Shown here: in pieces, positions 1 to 9,600 of the stretch
Layout of the letters: each line of letters opens with the position of its first letter
How positions within the stretch are numbered: the first letter of the stretch is position 1
NCBI GenBank assembly: GCA_029204045.2
Contig: CM055076.1
Span: 17,409,902 to 17,473,901, forward strand
Reading direction: 5' to 3'
DNA length: 64,000 nucleotides
Source of the DNA: Tillandsia leiboldiana
Lineage: Eukaryota; Streptophyta; Magnoliopsida; Poales; Bromeliaceae
Position numbers and translations under genes: made by a program
The notes under the pieces: model-generated
What the model saw: only the letters and a program-made list of their open reading frames with translations
Told to the model about the DNA's origin: nothing
Database searches by the model: none

Positions 1-516
1 AGAAACATGATTGTTGCTACTCTTTACTTTCTTTCCAAATGAGAACACTTGCATGCTTGTATGGACATCTAGAGAGGCCATCTTTTATTGCTACACTATC
101 ATGTTGGAATTTGACATAGGAGAAACCATGTTTGTCCTTTTCTCCTTTCATTCTAGACTCTAGATATATGTTGCTCGGGTTCGAGCAGGGATTTGGGATA
201 GTGTAGCCGGGGCCTGGATTGAGGATTGTGGGATTTTGCGGCAACCGCGGATATTGGGCGGTTGACCGGATGTCGGTTGTGGGACATGATTATGGATTAT
301 GGGGTATTACGGCGACCGCGGATATTGGGCGGTTAGCCGGGTGTCAGTTGTTGTACCGGATTTTAGATAGCAGGGTATTGTGGCAACCGCGGATATTGGG
401 CGGTTGACCGGAGGTTAGTTGTTGGACCTGATTGTGGATTTGTCGGGTATTGCGGCGACCGCAGACGTTGGGCGGTTGACCGGATGTTTATCTTTGCATC
501 AGATTGGGGATCAGGG
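1..516 (+). mobile_element. 5' LTR of Ty3 element E1, left part (LTR start lies before the window)
   Basis: This is interior LTR sequence of the long-LTR family called A here. It matches the interiors of the intact family A LTRs at 4258-8271 and 10005-14052, including the reader-friendly landmarks TTGCTCGGGT, GTAGCCGGG and the repeated CCGCGGATATTGGGCGG block. The LTR is cut at 516 by a family B solo LTR and resumes at 3273 after the duplicated CAGGG. Its 5' end is outside the window. No gene is present. Confidence 0.85.
238..484 (+). repeat. About 71-bp tandem repeat, four units, inside the LTR
   Basis: Four units begin near 238, 309, 380 and 452, each with the core CCGCGGATATTGGGCGG followed by TTGACCGG or a close variant. 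Other family A LTRs carry two units (6751-6850, 12526-12630, 27005-27120) or four (about 62995-63240, reverse strand), so this is a variable-number repeat internal to the LTR. Confidence 0.85.
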
Positions 517-1129
517 TGTAACATCACAACTTTTCATGTAACGTTTTACCCTTCTGCTAATAAAGCTTAAGTAAGAGGAAACTGAGTTATGGGTTTTCTT
601 AAGTTGATATTCTCGAGGTGCGGGTATTTTTCTGTAATAGAGCTCGGAAAATGGTGAACGGCGGCGCGACCGGATCCGAATTCCGACTTGCGGATTCCCC
701 AGAAAGGGGTTTTAGGATCGCGGTAACCGTGGTGTGCATCGGAATCCGTGCAAGAGATCGTGCATGCTTTTCGAGGAGATAAGGAATTATCTCTAAGGAA
801 TAAGTAAATAATTAAGTTAAATATTAAATACCCGATGTGGATTTCTACGGTACGTACCAAGAAAGAGAAATTACTTCTCCCAAAAAGAAACCCTAGCCGG
901 AGAGAAAAGAAAGAAAGAGGGAAAAAGCGAAACCCTAACCGGAAGAGAAAAGGAAGAAAGAAGGATAAAGCGGAGGGACCCGATCATCCCCGACGAACGT
1001 GCCGAAGCCGGGAGCGTGAATGGATCGCCTTCTCCGATGAATCGCGGTAAGCGATGCTCCTTTCGGTTCTCGTTTCGAGGTTTTTGTAGTCGTTTTAGGG
1101 TTTTTCTTCCGTTGTTTTGGGTTGGCCGC

Positions 1130-1760
1130 CGCTGCCGCCGCCGCCGCTGCGCGGGGCCGCTGCCGCCGCGCGGGGCAGCCGCCCGCGCGGCCGCCGCCGC
1201 GCAGGGCTGCTGCCCGCGCGGTCGCCGCTTGTGCCGCGCGGGGCTAGTGCCCGCGCGGCCGCGCCGCTGCGCCGCGCGGGGCTGGCGCCCGCGCGGCCAG
1301 CGCAGTTGCCGCGCGGGGCTGACGCCCGCTCGGCCAATGTAGGTGCCGCGCGGGGCAGGCGCCCGCGCGGCCAGCACAGTTGCCGCGCGGGGCTGACGGC
1401 GCGCGGCCAATGCAGGTGCCGCGCGGGGCAGGCGCCCGCGCGGCCAGCGCTAATGCAGCGCGCGGGGCTGACGCCGCGCGGCCAACGCAGGTGCCGCGCG
1501 GGGCTGACGCCCGTGCGGCCAACGCAGGTGCCGCGCGGGGCTGGCGCCCGCGCGGCCATCGCAGGTGCCGCGCTGGGCTGGCGCCCGCGCAGCCAGCGCA
1601 CGCGCCGCAAGGGGTTGGAGCCCGCGCAGGCGCGCCGCTTGTGCTGCGCGGGGCTGGTGCCCGCACGGCCGCCGCTTGCGCCGTGCGGGGTTGGAGCCCG
1701 CGCGGGCGCGTCGCTTACGCCGCGCGGGGCTGGTGCCCGCGCGGCCGTCGCTTGCACCGC
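1130..1760. repeat. GC-rich degenerate tandem array, unit about 36-37 bp
   Basis: The array is built from variants of GCCGCGCGGGGCTGGCGCCC followed by GCGCGGCC and a short spacer, repeated roughly 17 times. Each unit is rich in CGCG and GCGC self-complementary runs, so single strands could fold strongly. It lies in the middle of the family B solo LTR. A comparable GC-rich array is at 55655-55800 in the reverse-strand family B LTR, so the feature belongs to the family. Confidence 0.85.
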
Positions 1761-2080
1761 ACGCGGTGCGCGTGCCGCACGAGGGGCCGTTTCGTCGCCA
1801 CCATCGTCGCCGCCGCCATCGCGGGTCGTTAGTCTTTTGTTTGCTCTTTCGGAGTCGTGTTTTGCTTATGAGAGTCTTATCTTACCTATTATGCCCTGTT
1901 GGGGGACTTTCTTCTAGGTCCGGTTGTCGTCCGAAGGTGCGGGGCGATTTGCGGAGTTCCGGTCGACGCGATTTGAGGTGGGTACCTTTGGTTATTTTCG
2001 GTGTATTGTCATTCCCGAGTATGTTGCATGATAAAGTAGATGTTTTGGTAAACTGTCTAACCCCATTGCATGTAAATCCT

Positions 2081-2236
2081 GTTTTATATTCTAACTGAGG
2101 CGGCTGAGGTCGCAATACTGTTTTATGTTCTAACTGAGGCGGCTGAGGTCGCTTGGTAGTTTTACGTTCTAACTGAGGCGCCTGAGGTCGCATGGCAGTT
2201 TTATATTCTAACTGAGGCGGCTGAGGTCGCATGGCA
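2081..2236 (+). repeat. 39-bp tandem repeat, four units
   Basis: Units start at 2081, 2120, 2159 and 2198, with a partial fifth at 2237. Each contains TTCTAACTGAGGCG and CTGAGGTCGC. The exact 39-bp spacing with few substitutions points to recent slippage inside the family B LTR. Confidence 0.9.
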
Positions 2237-3272
2237 GTTATATGCTCGTATTGCTTACACGCACTCTTGCGGTCTGGCCACCGCACAGGGTGTATGTTTC
2301 CGGAAAGATGGTAAGATTACCCGTGTACCCCACAAGGAGAGGCTAGTTGGGACCCCTCACGGTGAGGCGACTGCTACTTGGGCAGTAGAGGGGTTGGAGG
2401 CACCAAGAATTGAGCACGGTATCTGGAGTTGGAGCCCAACTTGTGTTAAATCTGGGGTAGGGGCCCAGTACGTTTTCTATTTGGGGTAGGGGCCCAGCGT
2501 GATTGTGACAGGGATTTAGCGGTACATGAGGGGGAAGTGAATGCTCCGGTGTTTCGGTTTGTTTTTCCAGTTTGTTGCATTTACTTGTTTACATCTACAT
2601 TATCAGTCACTGACTACCCACACTGTGACAGGTCTGAGCAGGGGTGGGAACCGGGACGACGGTGAGGCATCGGTCAGAGGAAATTAGCCATTGAGGCTAA
2701 TTAACTTAACAGTTCTACGGTTATCTATTTAAGGTTTGGTTAGCATATCTGTTATTACTTGTGGATGGTTTGATGTGGATGTTGGATTGAGACTTAGTGT
2801 AGGATTATCTTCGTATATCTGTGAATGTTGAGATGTATGAATGCGGCTCGTTTGCCAAAACAACATGGTTTCAAAAGCATTTTCAAACCAAGTGTCGTGT
2901 GGGCACTGATTTCAAAACCCGTGGATTTATCCTTTCAAGTATGGTGGCCGCTTAAAAGAGTTTGCGAAAATGTTTGTAAAACCAGGTGTCGAGTGGACAC
3001 CAACTTTCAAACCTATGGGTTTATGCTATAGTCTGAATATGATAAATGTGACTGTATGGTTAAGTGTGATCTCTCCTTATTATTGCTCAATGATTGCTTG
3101 GTTAAAGTACTTGTCGTGTTCGGGACGCCGTGCATATACAAAGGAGGCTCCGCCCGTTTGGGGAGTGAATTTGTGTATGTGGCGGGTCTGGCGCGCACCG
3201 AAGGCAAGGATCTTTTAAAGACAAAAAATATAGATGCGTTTTCCGCTCTTTTAGAACCTCCGGGGCGTGACA

Positions 3273-4233
3273 CAGGGTTTCATTAGTGGATGGATTTTCC
3301 TACTTTGATCATAGTCATGATCCAGTCCAGCTATAGTGAGATATTGAGACATGGTTACTGTACTCGTGAGACATGATTACGTTACTCGTGTGGGTCGCTC
3401 CCCTCGAGTGCCACTCCGGAGTGTGGGACCGTGCCGGACAGGAGCCGGTCTGTTACTTATTTTGGGATGCGACCGTGCCGGTCAGGAGCCGGTATGTATC
3501 CCGCGGATGAGTTCTTGAGTTCGACGACAGAGCAGGCAGTACCAGTTTTTACTGGTGGATAGATTGAGTTTATTTGGGAAGGTTGGTTATTGATGCATAC
3601 ATTCGGTTATTCCATTTTGGGATTGCATTTAGAGGCATAGTAGTGGTAGCTTCATTTTTTCCTCATCAGTTCTGTTTATAGTTTACCACCTCTTCTTTCC
3701 CCTTTTTGCCTCTGGTAGACCTAGTGGGTGCGTCGGAGTTTGAGGCTTTACCCACTTGGGGAGGCTACTGGTTTATTTGTAGTTCTCACCCCCATTCGTC
3801 TTTTCCTCTTTTCTTCCCCTTGTTTTGCAGGGTCTTCTGCGGGAGCTGCTGGGCTTTCAACGGCTGATCGAGGAGAGAGGACGACTGAGTAGATAGATCA
3901 GATGGCAGGATGAGAGAGCTTGCTGGACTTTGGGTGTACCCTGTTTACTCAGACTGTTGTACTTTTACTTTTGTGGTCTGGCTTTAGCTAGCTGGTTGTA
4001 TTTTTTTTTGGTAAGCTGGGAGAGACAGATGTATTATTTTACAGTTGTACTGTACTTTTACTTCCAGTTTCAGTCTGAGATGTATTAGTTTTTAGTTCAG
4101 CTCTGTTTTATGCTCTTTATTATTATCTCTTATATCTGAGCAGGTTACTGGCGCTTCGTATACTCGGGAAATACCGTGTGCACGACGGATCTGTAGACGG
4201 GCCCGGGTTCTAGTTTACCCCCGGGGCGTGACA
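3273..4233 (+). mobile_element. 5' LTR of E1, right part, ending at the LTR terminus
   Basis: This resumes the LTR interrupted at 516. It contains the pyrimidine-rich stretch ending TTTTGCAG near 3830 that recurs in most family A LTRs, and ends CCCGGGGCGTGACA at 4233. A primer-binding site follows directly, which identifies this LTR as the 5' LTR of a plus-strand element. Its last 209 bp recur at 8559-8767. Confidence 0.85.
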
Positions 4234-4240
4234 GATTAGG

Positions 4241-4252
4241 TGGTATCAGAGC
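4241..4252 (+). other. Primer-binding site, tRNA-iMet type (E1)
   Basis: TGGTATCAGAGC lies 7 nt after the LTR end (spacer GATTAGG). It is complementary to the 3' end of plant initiator methionine tRNA, the usual primer for minus-strand DNA synthesis in plant LTR retrotransposons. A solo LTR begins only 5 nt later, at 4258. Confidence 0.93.
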
Positions 4253-4516
4253 TTAGGTGTGAGGACCCAAAATTCCCACGTATGGTTTGTTGTTACATCT
4301 GCAGCTTCTGGAGGCCTTTGTGGTGCGTCGGCGGTGTTTGTGCTCAAATAGGGGACAAGTGATGGACTCAGTGTGTTAAATGGATCACGAGAGTAGTCGG
4401 ATGACCCCGTCGAGTGTTTAGAAGTGGTCTCGCACGGAACATACATCAGAATTGGACTCAGCGCGAAATTTGGGTTAGGAACACTTATCTGGATGCCTTC
4501 GGCAAATTTTAGAAGT

Positions 4517-4597
4517 GGAATTTGGCAAAACGGACAACGGATTTGGATTCAGCGCGCGAAAACGATGAAAATGGACTATTCACTTGTATTTTTCGGA
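4517..4597 (+). promoter_or_regulatory. Conserved U3 block with E2F-like site
   Basis: About 80 bp reading GGAATTTGGCAAAACGG through TTGTATTTTTCGGA is kept in seven family A LTR copies while the flanking U3 is poorly conserved. Its centre holds AGCGCGCGAAAA, which on the other strand contains TTTCGCGCG and fits the plant E2F consensus TTTSGCGCS. Function as a regulatory site is inference. Confidence 0.5.
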
Positions 4598-4762
4598 GGC
4601 CGGATGCTCGTGCACGGATTTCGAGGTTAGTGTACTATTCCGGCGGCCGGCGGCAGCGGGCAGCGGCGGAGCGCAGCGGCGCGGGCGCGGGCAGGCGCCA
4701 GAGTGGGCGCGGGCAGGCGCGCGGGCGTGCGGGCAGGCGCGCGGTGCACGGGGGCGTTGTGC

Positions 4763-4897
4763 CACGTGTCGTCTTCCCGTTGGTTTGCCTAGGGACACGT
4801 GGCCGCAGTGGGTTGGTCGGTGCAGTGGACTCGGTCCACGGAGCTGGTGCGGCTGGCCTCGGGAAGCGTGCGTGCAGAGGGCGCAGGCGCGCACGTG
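4763..4897 (+). promoter_or_regulatory. G-box/ABRE-like cluster in U3
   Basis: CACGTG cores occur at 4763-4768, 4796-4801 and 4892-4897, within GCCACGTGTC and GACACGTGGC contexts. These fit G-box/ABRE sites bound by plant bZIP and bHLH factors. They lie about 240-370 bp upstream of the TATA box. Confidence 0.55.
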
Positions 4898-5133
4898 GGC
4901 GCGTTGACGCGCGGTTTCTGAGCATGGGCGCGCCACGCGTCGGCAGCAGGGGTGGACCACGCGGCGCGTGGCTGGTGGCGCTTTTGGCTGTCCCCTGTTC
5001 GGCGCAACGTGGCGCGACCGAGGCGTTCCGGGCGCTTGATCTGCGGCTGGATCGGGCGCTACTGCTGGCGCCCGAATGTTTCAGACGCCCGGAAATTGTT
5101 CCCCAATGTGTGTTTTTGGCTTGGATTTCAGCC

Positions 5134-5142
5134 TATAAATAG
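5134..5142 (+). promoter_or_regulatory. TATA box of family A LTR promoter
   Basis: TATAAATAG in the context GCCTATAAATAGGC lies 876 bp from the LTR start. The same sequence is in the equivalent place at 10962, 51530 and (reverse) 28625-28633, so it is the likely U3 core promoter. Confidence 0.8.
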
Positions 5143-8100
5143 GCAATGGGAGATTTTGGTGCGGGATTTTTGGCAGTCTGGGAGCCTCCCCATTGAGCAG
5201 AGCACTCCCCACCTTGTCCTCTACCCTTCCTCGGATCTTGGGCATTTTTGGAGAACGTGCCATCGGCGTTATCTGCGACGCGACGCACATCGACGCTCTT
5301 TGGATTTTTGGCCTTCACCGTTGCTTTTCAGTGCGCGAGCCACCCTGAGCTACACCGATGGAATTTTGAGCCGATTTTCACGGCAACGCGTTCACGAGAG
5401 GTAAGGCTTCGATTTCCGTGTTGATTACTTCTCTTCATTTCGAGTTTCTAGCACAGTTCCCGAGGTGTTTTTGTGACCCTTTGTACTGCTGCGAGGTACG
5501 GGACAGCGGTGGAGTAATGTTGGGATTTCTCAGCCTACGGGCATCGGAATGAGGCGTTTAAGGACTCGATTGATATCTACGCTTCGAGAGGAATGCACCC
5601 GTATTTTTATTGGATTTTTCTGAGGACTCTTCGAAGGTGAGATTTAAGCTTCTTTGGGGTTTTATCCCGCAGTTTTTACAGTGTTGTGAGGATGCCGACA
5701 TACCACCTTGTTTGATTTGTATCTTGGCCTAAAGGTGTCGGAACAGGGTGTATAAATACTCGTTTTGGGGCTACTCGTCGCGAGGATCACAACCGTGATT
5801 TTTCTGGGATTTTTGGAGCACTGCTTGGAGGTGAGAAATTCCCTTCTTTGTGCTGTTTTGGAAAAACAGCAAGTGTATGTGTGGGGTTTTGATTAGAGTG
5901 TTGTGATGTTGATTATTGTTTGTGTTGCGTTGTTGGGGTGATGTTGATTGGAGCTGAAGCTTGTGCGACCATGTACCGAGGATGCGGGTTCAGTGGATTT
6001 TGTTAGCAAGTGGCCACGCTCTTCGCCGACTTCAGCTTTGCCTATGGAAAGCGTTTCAGGTGGGTTGCTTTGTCCCCAGAACCGGTGGACGGTTCTCTAA
6101 TTCTATATGTTAGATTGCATGCATGATTAAATGTACAATTAATAGATTTGAGATGTAAGCATGGAAATGGCCTTGATCATGTGTTTAATGCTTACTTGTA
6201 TATTGTACATGATTTAAAGGAATTAAGATCTAGCATATGGTGGATGGTTGTGGTTATTAGACACTAGATGAGATGGAGATCATGTTTGATTATTTTGGCA
6301 TCGTTTTGCGAGATCGATTTATTATAGTAGCAAGTTACTAGCATGCCAGGTTAACACATAGACTTTCATGGGATTGGATTTACTCGATGGAGTAGGATGA
6401 TTTATCTATGTGCGGAAATTACTCTGAGGAGTTTTCATAGATTATGGACAGGGGTAGTTCATCTTTGATTTTCGGGCATGCGGTTATTTCTAGTTGATGC
6501 TACTATTCGTTATCTCATCTTTATTCTTCCTTGAGGATAAATGCATGCTTGTATGAACATATAGTTAGGCCATCTTTTACCGCTACACTACTTATTGGAA
6601 CTTGACTTAGGAGATACCATATTATCCCTTTCTCCTTCTTTGTTAGTCAGGCGGTCTGTGTTGCTCGGGTGCGAGCAGGGGTTTAGGATAGTGTAGCCGG
6701 GACCTTGGTGTCAGGGACAGGTTGTGCTGGATTGTGGTTGGCAGGGTTTTGCGGTAACCGCGGACTTTGGGCGGTTGACCGGAGGTCGGTTATAGGACTT
6801 GATTATAGACGGCAGGGTATTGCGGCAACCGCGGATATTGGGCGGTTGACTGGATATTTATTTATGTATCAGATTGGGTATCAGATTTCTCTAGTGGACG
6901 GAGTTTCCCACTTATTGAAGACTTTAGCATTTGATTGAGGACCGGGGTTTTCTTTAGTGGTTGAGCTTTCCCACTTTGATCTGAGTCGTGATCCAGTCCT
7001 GCTGATTTATATTACTATGATACTTATTACTGAGATACTTTACTCGTGTGGGTCCCTCCCCTCGAGTGCCACTCCAGAGTGTGCGACAGACAGGCTTTGA
7101 GTCCTTGAGACTCATTCTTTTCATCGGTGTTATGCGTCGGCCAGCATACCCGATAGGCAAGGCACAGCAGGCAGTACCAGTTCTTACTGGTTCATTGATT
7201 GGGTTTATTACAGGCAGGTACTTTCATTGTTGCACTCGTGCCTGGGGACTGAGTGGAGTCTGGTAGCTGTATTTAGATCGGTGCTAGTGTTGTTGGGAGC
7301 CGTTTGGTTTGACGGTGGTCCCGTGTCGTTGAGAGTACTTTGACCGTTGTGTGAGAGGTTGAGCATCTTGAGTCTATCCGTTCTGAGAGAGAGAGCGTGG
7401 ATTTCGACTATAGCATGCATGAGCCACTATTCGATAGCGAGTTAGTCCGTTTGGAACGTAATTCCTGCCCAGCAGTGGGAGGTGGTTGTAGGTGTGCCCA
7501 GGTTTGACTGGACCAGATGTGGCAGTCAGCTCGATTGGGTCGATTGTGCACCTCGTGTGCAAGCGGTTGCATACCTTTCATTGGTTTTTCCCCTTTTGAG
7601 CATTTAAATAGAGGCATGGTAGCTGTTGAGTGTCTCCAACTTTCTTGTTCAGTTTTTACTGCTTTGGTTATCTTATGCCTCTAGTGGACTTAGTGGGCAG
7701 ATCGTCGGGCCTGGTGGCGGTACCCACTGAGAACTCCCTTTTTGGTGTAGTTCTCACACCCGTTGGGGGTTTTCCCCCTCCTTTTTCTTTTCTCTCCTTT
7801 GTTTTGCAGAGTCTTAGCGGGTGTTGCTGATTCTGCGGTTGTTGATCGAGGCGAGGGAGTCGCGAGCTAGATCCCTACCCATCGTTGGAGAATAGCGGTA
7901 CCCCTTCAGAGGAGATCTTCAGTAGATTAGTTATTTTATTTCCTCTTTTGAGAGACTGATGTAGTGAGGATATGATATGTATTGAGAGCCTGTACACTGA
8001 TGTTTTATTGGAGATACCTCCCTGTTGAGTTCTGGATTTTGTATTTGAGGATATTGTATGATTATCTTTTGGGAGATGGACATTGTTATTATTATTTCCA

Positions 8101-8276
8101 GTTGTACAGTGGTTGGTTTTAGTTTTACAGCAGATTTTTATTTATAGCTCTGATATCTGTTAGCTGTAGTACCTTTTCTTGGAGGTTGGACGCTTCGCCT
8201 ATGCGGGGTTTTGTATAGGCGGCGGATCTGTTGGCGAGCCCGGGTCGCAGTTTCGATCCCGGGGCGTGACATTAGG

Positions 8277-8558
8277 GATAGGTCAGTTGGGACTTAGGGA
8301 ACCCTAGGCTTTTGGCGGACCCTAGGATGATAGGGCGTGAGAGACGCGATATTTTGCGAAAGTCGGTGATCTATTTATTTGAATCTTCCTGTGTGTGAAG
8401 AGGGATCGGCATATCCTATTTCTGTGGGACAGTTATGTTGGCTGCAGACAACATAAAGTTACAGAAATAGGAGGATGTCCTTGACTTTCGCTAGATTGGG
8501 TCGAGTGTTCGTGGTGTGCTGATTTGCGATTTTTGTCGTGGTGAGCGGTGTCTTCCTT
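8277..8558 (+). other. E1 leader between PBS and gag
   Basis: Noncoding leader homologous to those after the PBS sites at 54092 and 60166 and (reverse strand) 25033 and 33358. Shared landmarks are AACCCTAGGC, GGACCCTAGGATGA and GAGACGCGAT. It carries the hairpin at 8415-8471. The leader ends abruptly at 8558, where a stray LTR end begins. Confidence 0.8.
8415..8471 (+). other. Leader hairpin with CTGCAG palindromic loop, copy 1
   Basis: The upper stem TTATGTTG / CAACATAA (8433-8440 with 8449-8456) closes the 8-nt loop GCTGCAGA, whose core CTGCAG is self-complementary. A perfect 11-bp lower stem pairs CCTATTTCTGT (8415-8425) with ACAGAAATAGG (8461-8471). Three further copies at 24827-24896, 33154-33221 and 54252-54299 keep the loop and change the stems. 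The layout resembles a retroviral dimer-initiation stem-loop; the RNA role is inferred. Confidence 0.65.
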
Positions 8559-8767
8559 ACAGATGTATTATTTTACAGTTGTACTGTACTTTTACTTCCA
8601 GTTTCAGTCTGAGATGTATTAGTTTTTAGTTCAGCTATGTTTTATGCTCTTTATTATTATCTCTTATATCTGAGCAGGTTACTGGCGCTTCGTGTACGCG
8701 GGAAATACCGTGTGCACGGCGGATCTGTAGACGGGCCCGGGTTCTAGTTTACACCCGGGGCGTGACA
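8559..8767 (+). mobile_element. Stray LTR 3' end joined to gag
   Basis: These 209 bp match 4025-4233, the end of the E1 5' LTR, without indels and with five substitutions (about 97.6% identity), ending GGGGCGTGACA. They replace the gag start, so E1 has no gag N-terminus. The likely cause is illegitimate recombination or a deletion that followed an LTR insertion in gag. Confidence 0.85.
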
Positions 8768-9150
8768 TCGTCACCCCCAGCAGCAGCATTAGTAGCAGCG
8801 ACGGCCACCTCAGCAGCAACAGTCTCAGCAGCAGCAGTTTCAGCGGCAGCGGCGTCAGGATAGATGTGTTATTTGTGGGGGACCGCACCCGCCGAGCCAG
8901 TGTACTCCGAGGCAGGGCCGATGGTTCCGTTGCGGTCAAACTGGTCACTTTCAGTCATCGTGCCCTAGAGCAGGATTCCTAGCACCCTCACAGCCTCAGC
9001 TCCCCCTTATTCCTCTACAGATGGCTGGACCTTCCGCGACCTACGGTATGCCAGATTGTGCTTATTCCTCGCGACAGCTGGAGCGACGACCGCCAGCGCC
9101 GAGCGGGCGAGTATATGCCGCGCAGGTAGAGGATGCTTCGACAGCTGACC
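8768..9150 (+). pseudogene. gag: Ty3 gag C-terminus with zinc knuckles (decayed)
   Basis: In the frame starting at 8769 the DNA encodes a Gln-rich stretch followed by two nucleic-acid-binding knuckles. The first (from 8865) is C-x2-C-x3-H-x4-C. The second reads W-F-R-C-G-Q-T-G-H-x4-C, with the expected first Cys apparently changed to Trp. Two adjacent TAG codons at 8790-8795 sit in a Gln run. The capsid part of gag is absent because the stray LTR end stops at 8767. Gag would bind and package element RNA in the cytoplasmic virus-like particle; this copy cannot. Confidence 0.8.
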
Positions 9151-9600
9151 ACGTCGTTGCAAGTTTCATTTTGATCTCTACTACTTGTACCCGAGCTCTT
9201 TTCAATACTGGTGCTTCACACTCATTTATCAGTAGAGCATTTGCATCCCTACATGGTTTATAGATAGATTCGTTGTCGCATGCATTAGAGGTTCGGATTC
9301 CAGATCATATTTTGCATGTCGAGGAGTACTGTAGGACTTGCCTAGTGCAGTTGGGATCTTGGATCTCGCCGGCAAACTTGCTTGTCTTACGGTAGCTCCA
9401 GGATTTTGACGGTGTACTTGGTATGGATTGGTTGTCATAGTATTTTCTACCATCGACTGTAGAGAGAGAATTGTGACTCTTCGCGAGCCCGGACAGGAGG
9501 AGTTCATCTACAGAGGCTGTCAGAGCACGCTGTTCACAGCGACCGTTTCCTCGGCGAGGGCTAGGAGGATGATGAGTAGAGGGTGAACCGCTTTCCTGAC
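9151..9600 (+). pseudogene. Ty3 aspartic protease remnant with lost catalytic Asp
   Basis: The same frame continues into a retropepsin-like segment reading L-F-N-T-G-A-S-H-S-F-I around 9200-9233. The family active site is D-T/S-G, so the catalytic Asp is Asn here (GAT to AAT). TAG codons follow at 9261, 9393 and 9438. The frame shifts between 9440 and 9452, and a TGA lies at 9584. The segment G-V-L-G-M-D-W-L near 9415-9435 is also typical of this family. The product would process the Gag-Pol precursor; this copy is dead. Confidence 0.8.

Larger units (their letters stand above)
517..3272 (+). mobile_element. Solo LTR of family B, 2756 bp, with CAGGG target duplication
   Basis: The insertion begins TGTAACATCACAAC and ends CCGGGGCGTGACA, the TG...CA termini of an LTR. 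It is flanked by the perfect 5-bp duplication CAGGG at 512-516 and 3273-3277. The sequence on both sides joins into a continuous family A LTR. There is no internal region, so it is a solo LTR left by LTR-LTR recombination. A reverse-strand relative lies at 54304-56701 and shares the block near the 3' end that contains CAGACCCGCCACA and TATGCACGGCGTC. It contains a GC-rich array (1130-1760) and a 39-bp repeat (2081-2236). The long open frames across the GC-rich part exist on both strands because the DNA lacks A/T; I do not call them genes. Confidence 0.9.
4258..8271 (+). mobile_element. Solo LTR of family A, 4014 bp, TTAGG target duplication
   Basis: It begins TGTGAGGACC and ends GGGGCGTGACA. 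TTAGG is duplicated at 4253-4257 and 8272-8276. With it removed, the PBS of E1 runs straight into the leader at 8277, matching the leaders at 54104 and (reverse strand) 25032. Features in order: conserved U3 block (4517-4597), GC-rich U3 with three G-boxes, TATA box at 5134, possible splice donor GAGAG/GTAAGG at 5401, two CCGCGG repeat units (6751, 6822), pyrimidine-rich TTTTGCAG at about 7760-7809, and the LTR end. The portion after the TATA box is about 3.1 kb, very long for R-U5. No coding region is credible within it. Confidence 0.93.

Noticed and set aside
238..484. Regularly spaced repeat considered as a CRISPR-like array
   Set aside because: Units are contiguous about 71-bp tandem repeats with no unique spacers, within a plant LTR.
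1117..1917. Long open frames (up to 266 codons) through the GC-rich array, on both strands
   Set aside because: They overlap on opposite strands and in several frames, encode only Ala/Gly/Arg/Pro-rich repeats, and sit in a TSD-flanked solo LTR. Low A/T content explains the lack of stops.
4241..4252. TGGTATCAGAGC considered as part of a tRNA gene
   Set aside because: It is complementary to a tRNA 3' end and lies 7 nt after an LTR; no cloverleaf surrounds it.
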